Below the pieces are notes generated by a model. It saw nothing but the letters and a program-made list of their open reading frames with translations, had not been told where the DNA came from and ran no database searches. A DNA stretch of 64,000 nucleotides from Corinectria fuckeliana (lineage: Eukaryota > Ascomycota > Sordariomycetes > Hypocreales > Nectriaceae). Below, in pieces: positions 11,009 through 21,802 of this stretch (position 1 is its first letter; each line of letters begins with the position of its first letter). The stretch lies in the NCBI GenBank assembly GCA_019137255.1, contig WPDH01000137.1, positions 248,001 through 312,000 of the forward strand. The letters run 5' to 3'. A program made the translations under genes and the position numbers.

Positions 11009-12866
11009 GCAGCTCTGTTAGAGCACGGAAGCTGCTCTGACTGCACCCTGCATACGAGACGTGGTCCTCGTTGGTTCCTCTTATGTATCATTGAAAAAGA
11101 TATTAGACTTTCACGTCAAACTACAAGCGGGAAAAAACATGTCCGCAGCGATGAAGCTGGTGAAAGTTTAACTGAGTTCACTAGGGAGAAATTCATCGTG
11201 AATGTACAACTTAGCCAGCCATGGTGGCGAAACTGCCTCCAAACTTTGGTTCGAATAAAAACCGCTCGGTTGTCACACGGAGCTTATTCATATCGGCAAC
11301 ACTATCAAGGCGATGGCTACGAAACGTAAGACGGCACTAACGCGATTCTTGAATGTTATCTGCATTAATTAAAGTCGCGGAAGCCTGATGAAGTGATAAA
11401 AGCTACTGTTGTAGACTGCACTCTTACATATAATTTGCTACTGGCTTCCACAGCAGCATTAAGCAGGCCATGACTAATGACCAATCCAATAGAGAGCATT
11501 ATAGGAGCAGCATCTGACTATATCATAACTGCATAACTGCATAACGTGAGTTACTAATATGGCAAAGTCTCAGTCCATCAAGCCTTGCTCTTACAACCAC
11601 AATCTGCGCGAATGGGCTTTCCCACCGAGCCTCTAGAAAACCTAAAGGGGATGTAACCCTTCCCCTATCAGAACATGCTCTAACGTGTAATAGAAGACTG
11701 AGAATCTGCGTCCTGTCATTATATCTGGATGCTGCACAACTAGGTGTAATTAAACAAGGGCGGTAGGCTGCCGCCCGTCATCCAGTCGCTGGGCGTGGAC
11801 CCGACAAGAGCGCTATTGAGCTGTTGAATGGTAACAGACTGAAGGCAAATCATATCACTCGAGTTTCTCAAGGCCAATAGAAAATTGATGTAAAAAAGCA
11901 GCGTAAGACTTGATGCCATAAGGGGAGGGCTGCTGAGCACCATTGGCATAAGAGCACAACAGCTGTCGTTCCGAGTACCCTCGGGACATGAGAATGAGCG
12001 GGACACGCCGAATTTGAAGTGCCAGCCTGACTTCGAGACCGAATAGACAGAGGACGAAGTTAAAGATTTGTCGTGAGGTGGGTGAAACTACCAGCATGCC
12101 GACTAGAACCCAGCTTTCTTCTGGCTGGTTGTACCGTGCATGAAGAGTGTCTATAGTCACCTGGAAGGTATCTTTATCTTATTGAGAGCTCAACACGGAT
12201 TAAATCATTGAGGAATGGTAGAGACGGGACACTAAGTACACAGCCCACGTCGTCGCAGTACGAGGACACCAGCTTCGCTCCATCGCACGGCATCCCGTTC
12301 TTGATCTCCGCAGAGGAGAGGGTTTGTGATGGGATGGGTTGGACATTGAGCAGAGCCTAATTTATGAGAGAAGGGGAGGGATGGTATGGAAAGGCTGCTC
12401 ATAAATAAGTCGGTTTGTGCTGGCATTCGAAGCAGTCGAAGCAGGAAAAACAAGACTGGAGGGTAGGATTGATTATCTTACCAAATGTGGCAGCAAAATG
12501 ACTACGAGTATATGAAAGAGATGGCTCATGAAAGGGAACGTCGACGGCAGCTTCTGTGCTATCGATGCTTCGACAAGCGGCGCCCGGCACGATTCTCATC
12601 GGCATTATTCGGGTTGCGGGATAATTGTGGCCGAGTCTAGCAAGCCCTGGTCACTCAACCAAGAACGGCATAATTAGATAACCTGTAGGCCTAATCTAGA
12701 GGGCACGCCATGGCGAGACCACATTGAGTGGCCAAAAAGCGGGCTGAAAAGAGGGGAGTCAAATCATCACGACTCATTCTACCGTATTTCAGAATGCTCT
12801 CAGCATCGAAACCAGTGTGCTTCTAGCAGAACATAATTATCATATGTGGCTGAGCACAATATAGCT
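11009..12866. other. Intergenic, no supported gene
   Basis: About 1.9 kb. Minus-strand reading frames at 11740-12160 have hydrophobic stretches but no start, splice or family support. The last 100 bases may hold an unidentified 5' exon of the esterase that follows. Confidence 0.45.
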
Positions 12867-14024
12867 ATGGCAGCCCCATCTACTACAGCGTCACGTATCA
12901 GTTCGGGAGGACATCCACGCTTCTCCTGGCATGATACCAAGCACGTGTACGCGTCCCTCTTCTCAATATTATCCACTGGTGAATCCCAACTGACTATCAT
13001 CAGCATCGCCTTTGGTGACTCGTACACCTCTGTGCAAGGAACCAACGGATACCCAAAATACAGCTTTATCGGCAGTAATCTGCCTGGTGACTTTGCCTTT
13101 ACTCCTGAAAAGCTTTTAGAGAACCGCATTTGCACCAGCCAGTCTGCCGGCGGACCCAATTGGATCGAGTTTCTCACGGGCTGTGCTGTCGAAGAAGGCC
13201 AGCATTCGCCGCTTGATTTCGATGTCCAACTTTGGGACTTTGCTTTTGCAGGAGCGAACACTACTGAAGCGCTGTAAGCTATTCAATCTTCGGCCCTTTC
13301 GGTCGTCTAACAGTGACACAGCCTTCCTCTCCACCACCCTTTCACCGTCTCTCTCGCCAAGCAGACACGACAATTCCTCGAATATGGAGGTTCCATTCTA
13401 CGCCAGCAAGCCGGCTTAGATCCCTCCAAGGCTCTTATCGCCATTTGGATCGGTATAAACGACGTCATTGACGCTCAGCTCTTGAATAAGATGTCGCCGG
13501 AGTTCTACGCGGCAAACATCGAGGCTATGTTCTCACAGTCTGTTCTACCTCTAGTCGAAGCTGGCTACAAGAACATCCTCGTCCTCAATCTCCCGCCACT
13601 TGACCGCAGCCCACTAAACCGAGTGGCTTTCCAGGGCCGACTGGATGCTACTTTAATCCAGACATGGAACAGAGAGCTTCAGGCGCAAACCAGCATCTTC
13701 GACGCAGAACACGCAGGGATTAACATAGCCGTCTTCAATGCCAACACACTTCTTAACCAAGTCCTGGATAAGTCAGAATTATATGGAATCAGCAATACCA
13801 CAGGGGTGCGAGAGGCAAGGGATCAGCCGCCTGAAGTGGATAATATCACAACCTCTAGTCGCAAACCTGTGTCCGAGCATTTCTGGTTTGATAAAGCGCA
13901 TATGTAAGCTGTGGCCGGTGATGCAGTTCCCGATTGGACAACCGGCTGACTTGATTTAAGGGGAATGAGAGCTCATGAGGCTTTGGCAGAGGGAGTTGAA
14001 AGATTTCTATCGGAACGATTCTAG
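12867..14024 (+). CDS. SGNH/GDSL acetylesterase, CE16-like
   Basis: Four exons: 12867-12946, 13004-13273, 13322-13903 and 13961-14024. Introns are 48-57 bp and sum to 331 residues. Block I of SGNH hydrolases is IAFGDSYTSVQGT, made by splicing at 12947-13003. A GGPNWIEFLTG block and WDFAFAGA follow, then GINDV, and the catalytic Asp-His pair is in FDKAHM near the end. These match fungal carbohydrate esterase family 16, which removes acetyl groups from plant cell-wall oligosaccharides. The family is usually secreted, but the N-terminus from the ATG at 12867 has no clear signal peptide. A further 5' exon may therefore be missing, or the enzyme may be intracellular. The catalytic residues are intact. 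Confidence 0.82.
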
Positions 14025-14443
14025 CCTACAATGTCCAGGAGTGAAACGAAGGAGCCTGAGATTTTACAAGTGAAGCGTAGCCGATACTTGAAATAGAAAA
14101 CAAATGCGCAGGGAAGGCTGCAACGTGCAACATACAAGTGGAGATCTGGAAACACAACATGCCGATGGCAGTCATCTATCGGATTGGGTTTGTTCAAGAT
14201 ATTACCATGTAGTCAATGCATGAAGTAGATATATACAACTATGAGCTATAACGACAGGAGAGAAAATCTTCATATTGAAAAGAGACATGGTATAAATGCA
14301 CGGTTCCCCAAAGGAAAGCTAGCGTGCTGCAACAAGAACTAAGCGAGTGCAAAGCGATCAAAAGAAGATAAGTCCATTCAGAGAATATATCTTGGAGACG
14401 AGTAAGGGCCGGGAACGCTCCAGTCGACAATTGTATGCCTAGA
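14025..14443. other. Convergent 3' flanks, no gene seen
   Basis: About 420 bp between the 3' ends of the CE16 and GH16 genes; no coding evidence. Confidence 0.6.
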
Positions 14444-15353
14444 TTAACTAGAGTAATGGGCAACATATCCGACCTCCATCATGCTGCCGTACCCGTCAGC
14501 AGTATTGTCGTTCGGGTATCCGGGCTGTAAAGATCGTTAGCTCATATTCTGAGATTGAGGTCTCTTGATAACTTACCCAGCTACCACCTACGGCGACATT
14601 GAGGATAAAATATAAAGGGCTGTGGCACAAGGTGTTCCAGACCGCCTCGTTGTTGATCCTGGAGCCAGAAATCTGGTGGAACTGCCGACCATCCATGTAC
14701 CAAGTGATAGTCTCCTGCTGCCAACTACCCTGTGTTCGATCAAAGTCGATTCTCCAGGTGTGCCACTCCTGATCTGGAATGCTAATACTCTCACCAATGC
14801 CGGTACCCTCGTTGCAAATGCCGCCAGGGTAAACATCGCAATGAGCAGTCCCGTAGCCAGTCAACAATCCGTTGACACTCTCCATGATATCAAGCTCGCC
14901 ACACGAGGGCCAGCTGCCACCCGTGCGGAGAACATTCCCTAGCATCCAGAACGCAGGCCAGATGCCCTGCTTGTTGGCAATGGGATTGGTTCCGAACCGG
15001 ATAACAGCTTCAGCCCTAGTAACCTTCTGTGACTGGGGTGTAAATGTGTATGTGCTCTCAAGGCGACCGGAAGTCCAGCCAGTAGCCACCGAGGAATCGC
15101 GCCAGGGAACGAGCTGGAGAGTACTCCCACCGCTGCGTTGGACGTTGCTGGTGGACCGGGTATAGACCTCGAGTTCGGCATTGACGTTGAGGTAACCCTC
15201 GATAATGTTCCAGTTGCCAGTGTCGGGGAGAGTGCCTCCTGTACCTGCGAAGCTGTCTTGCCAAACTCTGCCGATACCGGTGTAAGAAGGGGCATCCCAA
15301 GCAAGGCCAAGGCCTGCGAGGCAGAGTTGAAGCAACGTGTTCTTCGGAAACAT
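14444..15353 (-). CDS. GH16 endo-beta-glucanase (laminarinase type), secreted
   Basis: Two exons, 15353-14577 and 14524-14444, joined across a 52-bp intron, give 285 residues. The first 18 or so residues are a signal peptide (MFPKNTLLQLCLAGLGLA). The GH16 active site is plain: GELDIMESVNG, with the nucleophile and acid/base glutamates in the ExDxxE pattern, preceded by WPAFWMLG and followed by WHTWRIDFDR and ITWYMDG. The last exon restores the expected family ending (GGSW then PGYPNDN), while reading through the intron does not. GH16 enzymes of this kind cleave beta-1,3 or mixed 1,3/1,4 glucans; use against fungal or plant walls cannot be told apart here. Confidence 0.9.
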
Positions 15354-16620
15354 GCTGACAATGAATGAGTATTCAAGTATCGAGGAAGTTAGGGTAGCAA
15401 ATAAGAAGAGAAAATTGGATATGTATAGGCGTTGATGAGGAGTCCTCTATCTAAGCCGTCACCTATTAAGGCGATATGGCAACTAGCTTAAGTATCATTT
15501 TAAGAACTCCTCGCACCCAGCCTCTCACTGGCAGCAGCAGCAGCAGTTTACAAACGACGAGGAGACTTTATCCCATGAGTTCACATCAGAGGGCCTTTCC
15601 TAGAAGTGCACATGAGTCGAGTTTTACAGCATCTTGTCCCCGTGAGTGGATCACTCGTGGGAAAGAAAGGCCATGAAATAAAAGAAGGCCTGGGGTAGGT
15701 TGCAGTATGTTTTAAACGGACCTCTCGTGGTTCTGTTCTATCTGTCTACGAAACAGTGATTGATTGCTGGGAAATTCTCTAGGTTCTGACGGAGATACTA
15801 GATACCGGGCCTTTTACTAGTTTCGGGACGCTCTGTGATCAGGTGTTGTAGTCGAACTAAGCGGAGGGTTGCAGCGAAGGATCCAATGAGGCACAAATTC
15901 GGCACCGGATATCGCTAGCGAGTGGAAAATGACTCGACTCCGTCCCGCATCGAGAACGGTTAAAAGTAAGAGGGGTTTAGCCTAAGTCTACGGAAACTCC
16001 CATGTGCTCACACGAAGGGCTTTAGTCCAAGGTGTGAGAACATAAAAACACAGCAAGAGCCATCACTGGTGCTATGAGTGTGACAAGCTGCGGTGTTGCG
16101 AGGAAGAATGGACTAAACATTGTCCGTAAATGTCAATTGTTGTAACGTTGTAGCAGCCACACTTGGCCTAATCGCAATGATATGCGCCGCTAAATGGTCA
16201 CTTTTCAACCATATCATGAGGCCAACGCAAACCTCCGAGACATTCCTTTGTGTGGCTGATAAGGAAAAACACCCCTGCAGGCACTGGAAGATGACCTGCT
16301 CATCGGCTTGAGGTTACACATCACGCTTGAACTATCACTTAGTGTCGTGTGCTGGATAACCGATAGTAGAAGCATAGGTGGACCTTTCGTCGTGGTTTTA
16401 GATGACGCTCCGAAAACAAGATTCGAGCTTGCGGACATGTGCAAGGACCCAAACACTCAACGGCTTATCGACGCTATTGTGTCTTTTGAATACTGCGTGA
16501 CCGGTTGAATAGATACGCTGGATTCGACCCAGCTATAGATCAGCCACACTGCCGCTGCCGATCTTTAAGCTGTCACCTGCGAAATCCCCTCCATGCTTTG
16601 CGCCGCACCCGTTGGCTCCG
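15354..16620. other. Intergenic, no supported gene
   Basis: About 1.27 kb upstream of the GH16 gene. It contains a short CAG run near 15535 and small unsupported reading frames, including one at 16308-16508 without family resemblance. Confidence 0.5.
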
Positions 16621-16974
16621 CTACATCTCAAAATACAGGTCGTAGTGTCTTGCACACCCTGGATTAAACGCAGCAGCGCATCCAGGGCAGGAGCTTCCAC
16701 TATCCAGGTACTGAGCCACAGTCAACTCCAGGCCGCAGTTGCCACATAGAACTGCCTTCTCATCGCGCTCTGCTTTTGACCACACTCCCGGGCCGTGGTC
16801 TGCTAGAGCTTCATGGCAGCTGATACATGCGTAGTATAGGCTGCAGCACTTGTGGCGGATGGCGATGATGTCGAGATCCGAGTGCCAGTGGGAACACTGA
16901 GTCCGTGGGCTAACATCGAGCCCGTGAACGGCGGGCAAAGCTGGTGGTTGCGCGTTGTTCTTGCGTTGCATCAT
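16621..16974 (-). CDS. CHY zinc-finger protein, Hot13-like
   Basis: A reading frame of 117 residues from the ATG at 16974. It shows the full CHY zinc-finger pattern: CSHWHSDLDIIAIRH, then CCSLYYACISCHEALADH, AVLCGNCGLELTVAQYL and SCPGCAAAFNPGCARH, ending DLYF. Length and layout match yeast Hot13, a zinc-binding protein of the mitochondrial intermembrane space that helps keep Mia40 metal-free. All metal-ligand cysteines and histidines expected by eye are present. The gene sits just downstream of the DUF2264 gene on the same strand, with no functional link visible. A short extra 5' exon cannot be excluded. Confidence 0.85.
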   Translation of the reverse strand: MMQRKNNAQPPALPAVHGLDVSPRTQCSHWHSDLDIIAIRHKCCSLYYACISCHEALADHGPGVWSKAERDEKAVLCGNCGLELTVAQYLDSGSSCPGCAAAFNPGCARHYDLYFEM

Positions 16975-17284
16975 GTGGTTCCGACGCAAACTGTTCAGGG
17001 ATTTTGGACGGTTTCCGGTCAGCTTGGCGGAAACCGAGGCGCCAACACGGCAGACGTTGGTAGCGTTACTGGAGTGGTGTACGAAGCAGAAACGAGGTTG
17101 AGACGAGCTGGGTGCAAGGAGTCTACGGCTGCCCTACGAAAAAGCCTCATACAAGCCATCTAGCGTGCTTCAAGAAGTGTTGGGACGAGGTGGTAGAGTG
17201 AGTGGGGCTGTCGCGCTGTGGGAAAGGTTGCAGACGTAAATAATAGTCTGCACTTAATATGATCACTGTCTATGATGGACGTGA

Positions 17285-19581
17285 CTAGGATCCAAGCTCG
17301 ATATAATCTGTTTCTTCAACGGAAGAGCCAGGCACAGGGGGGAATATCCGGGGTTTGTTTTCCCATCTCTCTTTCAGGGTTCTTCCGGCTGCCTTGCGAC
17401 CACCATTAGCCGTAGCAGAAATGGCAAACACGCCAGTAGCAAAGACGAATTCATCGCCAGCTCCAAGTCCGCTGATGGTATTGCGATCCAAAACCGGGAT
17501 GAGGGTTGTTGGGTATGCTAGATTCGTATTAGAGTCCGGCTGCATGGCTTCGGAACTGGTGGAGGTGAATGCGGGCGGTGTTTTCAACGGTATGACTGAA
17601 ATACCGCTGCATCCAGCTGTGGAGAGGATCAGGGTGGAATCTTCGCTTTTGAGAATGCCTTCTGCTTCCCCAACAGCTGCGTCGATGGCAAGTCCATTTA
17701 TCGCCGAAAGCTTGGCGCCATCTTTCGCACGACGAAATGGCGATGCGTAGCCGCCTTCAGTCGTATGCAAAGTGCGCAATGAACTAATCACTCGAAGTCG
17801 ATGTACGCGGACATGCCAGTCTGGCCATGTATCCGTCGGCGGGATAAGCGTCGTCTCTACCTCAACCTGCCGATCACTCCAAGGGTACCAACGGACAGAT
17901 GCGACGGTAATTGATGCCGAATTCCCTGGCCCCTTCAGGCTAACCTGGGAAAATCTGGGCTCTGAGCACTTCCACTTGACTGCCCAAGTCTCTGCGCCGT
18001 CACGGCTAAGGGCCAGGGTACAATCGGGGGCCATTTGTCGGATCAGCGGACCTGTAGGGACGGAGAACGGAAAAGCAGACGAGTACTCGAACTTGGAGTA
18101 TTTGGCTTGCGTTGCTTTCAAAGGCCAGGCAACGAACTGGGCCGGTGAGAGAAAGAAGTGGTGGTTGCCGTCGGGGTGATTGCTGATGATTTGTCTTGGG
18201 GCGGGGACCAGCCGGGGTTTGAACAATGATGGATATGGCTGCTCTTCAGCCGTCCAGAAATCATCAGTTCCGGCCAGTGATACGGCGATGAGCGTCTTCA
18301 TGCACCAGTAGGGCGACTGCGGTGAGTTGTAGTCCTCGCACATGAACATGTTGCTGAGAATTGGTCAGCTTACTTGAGGACTTCGATCAGGATGCCAACT
18401 AGCCGGGTGAACGTGTACTTACGGATACAGCCAGCCTATATTCATCGTCCCATCGGTGTAGAAGATATCGTCTGAATTCTTGGCCCACCAGCGGAGGTGG
18501 CGAAGCAGGAAGCCTTTGATCAAGCCTGGCTCAGACAAGGGGAACGGCATATCGGGAACCTTGGCCACAGCCAAAGCAGCAAAGAAGCCACCACAGGCAA
18601 ACCTATAGGTCAAAGATCGACCAAATGGGATTGCAGAGCCTATAAGTCGTTACTTTAGTATAATTATACGCTTGAGCTCATGGGCAAGCCAAACTTACCG
18701 GCCGAGTCGAAGTACTGCCAGATGGAAGCTCCAAAGTCTCTCGCCTGCTGTTGATACTTGGCCACTCGCCCAGGGTCGATGTCGCGGGCGAACTTTGTGT
18801 ACAGGAGCTGGCTGAATTGGATTGCAAAGCTTCCCGAATAGTAGTCGACCTGGCGGCCTGGCCCTATGGCGTCTCTTCTCCCGCTCTGCTCATAATCAGC
18901 CGCCTGCCGGGTTTCTTCCTCAGTACTCAGCCAAGGGCCATCACCGGACCAGCCATCTTCGAGGTAGAACGAATCTAGTATCGCAAAGTCTGATTCCATC
19001 TCAGGAGCAACTTCGCCAACAGGGACACCGCAAACACGGATCAGAGCGAGGTTCGCAAACACCCGAAACCACCTCCAGTTCGTGGCGGGCATGTCTTTGC
19101 CATTCATACCACGTAGCCATGACACGATGTTCTGCCTAGTCCTCTCATCTTGGCTATGGAAAAACAAGTCCGGAGCAGACAAAAAGGCAAAGGCTATGAT
19201 CTCGGCCTCTACCATGCGCTGGTCCATGTGGCCGATGGAGCCCCAATACTCTAAATGTTCCGGGTCTGTTCCATTGCGAATACCTATAAGCCATGGCTCG
19301 ACCACCTTTTGGATCTGATCCGTTAGATCGTTGTCTGTTTTCACGTTCGCTGTTGAAGCCAAAGCCGATAGGAGGGCGCCGACTGTCCATAGTGGGCGGG
19401 CGAAACCCTCGAGCTGAGCGGCCCCTTCATCGAAATGAGCGCCCGAAGCAACAGGAAGGCGAATACGCGCTTGATCAGGAGAGAAGTAGGGAGTCAGCGG
19501 CCGTAAAAGCGAGATAGTGGCCGAGATCAAGTCATTCCTGGTCCGTAAAGGATTATCGGAAAACCCCTTCAACGGAGGCAT
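17285..19581 (-). CDS. DUF2264 family protein, likely uronic-acid glycosidase
   Basis: Three exons (19581-18699, 18639-18423, 18353-17285) give 722 residues. The start is the first in-frame ATG (MPPLKGFSDNPLRTRNDL). The N-terminal 400 residues form an (alpha/alpha)-barrel-like DUF2264 domain with EYWGSIGHMDQRMVEAE, LEDGWSGDGP and YYSGSFAIQF. After the second splice comes NMFMCEDYNSPQSPYWC and a beta-rich C-terminal half. No signal peptide is seen, so it is probably intracellular. From memory, bacterial DUF2264 proteins have been placed among glucuronidases (CAZy GH154); I cannot check this here. It is divergent from the GH88 gene across 443 bp, which supports shared control and a role in uronate oligosaccharide breakdown. 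Confidence 0.85.
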
Positions 19582-20024
19582 ATCTCGTTGATTAGCGTGC
19601 TGGAGTGATACCACGCAGATTGACGGGCAGTGGTGGACTCTCCGGGCTCCGGCTGAAGTGACTGGCTCTTTACACTTCTATACTTCGTACATGGATCATC
19701 ATGGCAAGCGGGGTAAGGGAGACTTCTCAGACCACTCTCTCACAGCGAGACCGGGCATCGGGTGAGCTGTCGGCCGGCCTCCCCAGACCCCCGGGGGCGT
19801 CTAACCAGACTAGGAATCCCGGACTCAACAGCCTGGAGCACTCACGAAGCAGCCCACACGCACTTATCTACACCAGGTCCAACCAGGCTCGGGAGTCGCG
19901 GCAAGGTGAGGTAAGCCAGTCGTATTTATTTGCCCTGCTGCCGCTTGTATACTGTCGCCATAAAGCGTGAGTGTCCGAGCAGCTCTCCTACAAACGTACA
20001 AGCATACAAACTACAATTGTCGCC
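19582..20024. promoter_or_regulatory. Shared divergent promoter of the DUF2264 and GH88 genes
   Basis: This 443-bp stretch separates two divergent catabolic genes. It is GC-rich and holds several CGG/CCG elements of the kind bound by Zn2Cys6 regulators: CCGGGCTCCGG at 19642-19652, ACCGGGCATCGGG near 19750 and CGGCCGG at 19771. The sites are candidates by motif only. Confidence 0.5.
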
Positions 20025-21618
20025 ATGTATAGAGACAGTCCAAGTGACGATTCTGCCACCGCCAGTCGAGGCACAAAGGACTCGGATGGCTCCATCACCC
20101 CGGCGACAGAAGGAAGCAGTGATGCTTGCCTAGGTGTGTCCGACCTGAATGCACAGGCTCTGGGTAGGCGATTGCATGAGCTGTTTGAGGAAAACGTTAC
20201 GGCCAAGGTTGTCCGTACTGCGATTAACAGCTTACGAAATAACGTGAGATGCCCTCATGCACTCTTCTCATTCACGCGAAATAACTAACACTTTATCACA
20301 GTACCCGATAACGGCGTATCCTGAATACGTCCCACAGACTGGCCCCGACGCTGGAAAGTACATATGCCGGGATGCCGATTTCTGGACGTGCGGCTTCTTC
20401 CCAGGCTCCATCTACAGCCTCCTGGAGCGCTATGTCAAGTATCCAGACTCGGCGCCCGGCGGGGTGAACAAGGCCCTCGTGGCGAAGAAGCTCCAGGAAC
20501 TCGGCGCTATATGGTCCGAGCCAATCCACGTCATGGCGTCTCGTACCGACACACACGATATGTCGTTCATGATTCAGCCCTCGATGAGGCAACGATGGGA
20601 GCTGTTCCACGACGCCCAAGCTTTGTCTTCCGTCGTTACAGCTGCCCGGAGCTTGCATTCCCGCTACAATTCGACGGTGGGCGCCATCCGGTCCTGGGAT
20701 CGCCTCACCCAAAAGGACGTGAACATAACGTCAATGACCAACGACTTCCTGGTCATCATTGATTCAATGTGCAACTTGGATCTCTTATTCTACGCAGCTG
20801 CCCACACGGGCGAGTCTGAGTTATCGGACTGCGCCGCAAAGCATGCCCGAACCCTCATGCAGACGCTTATCCGGCACGAGACCGGACGGTTCTCGCAGCG
20901 CAAGGGATACAATGGACCAGTATTCAGTACGGCCCACGTTGCCAATTTTGATCCAACTACTGGCAACCTGAAAGAGCTCCGAACTGGCCAAGGTTACTCG
21001 AAGGACTCGACTTGGGCTCGCGGTCAGGCATGGAGTATCCTTGGCTACGCTCAGACCTTTCAATGGACAGGAGACAAAGACTTTCTCGAAGCAGCATGCG
21101 GATTGGCTGAGTACTTTCTGGCGCGACTGGAGAATCTACCAAGCTGTTTCGAAAGAGCATCAAGCCCAACTACAATAGAAGGCGGCAACATCCAACAACG
21201 TGTTTGTGGGCACATGGTTCCCCCATGGGACTTTGATGCACCTTTCGATGAGTCAAACCCACTGAGAGACTCATCCGCGGGGATAATCGCGGCCAATGGC
21301 ATGTTGGTGCTGTCCCAGAATTTGAGAGCGTGTGGCCTGCATGATCTCAGTCGCAGATATCTCGACGCAGCCGTCAGCCTTGCAGAGGACGCCCTCGATT
21401 TTTCTCTCGCCGATGAGAAGGCAACCTTTTCCATTCGAGGTCGCGAGGTCATTGTGGAGGATTCACAGCCCGGTAGGACGTTTGAGGCTGTGCTGAAGAA
21501 TGCTACGGCAAACCACAACGCTGGAGACCATTGCCGGTACTGGGACCATGGCTTAGTGTACGGTGATTACTATTTGATTGAGTTTGGAAATCGGCTTTTG
21601 AGAATGGGGCTTGCTTGA
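20025..21618 (+). CDS. GH88 unsaturated glucuronyl hydrolase
   Basis: Two exons, 20025-20243 and 20302-21618, around a 58-bp intron with branch site ACTAAC, give 511 residues. The start ATG has a good context (GTCGCCATG). Family landmarks include ADFWTCGFFPGSIYSLLER, DTHDMSFM, a catalytic-region MTNDFLVIIDSMCNLDLLFY, YSKDSTWARGQAWSILGYA, and WDFDAPFDESNPLRDSSAG, with YWDHGLVYGDYYLIE near the C-terminus. GH88 enzymes hydrate the 4,5 double bond of unsaturated uronic acids left by polysaccharide lyases and release the sugar. There is no signal peptide, as usual for the family, so it acts on imported oligosaccharides. Neighbouring DUF2264, regulator and transporter genes form a cluster with it. 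Confidence 0.9.
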
Positions 21619-21802
21619 GTGTAGTTAGGTTCTTAACAAGATAGAGCATGCGATGCATGGACTGTTAACATGGAGGAAACTGATACACGGAGTCCTTTAT
21701 CCGCTCGACTTTAAATGTAGAACTATCATACATGCTGCTGCTTACGCACCAAACCAACAGATCGCTTGACTAAGAAACAGAGGTGACATCAATAACCACA
21801 GC

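Noticed and set aside
11740..12160. Overlapping minus-strand reading frames with hydrophobic segments
   Set aside because: No start context, no splice-supported continuation and no family resemblance.
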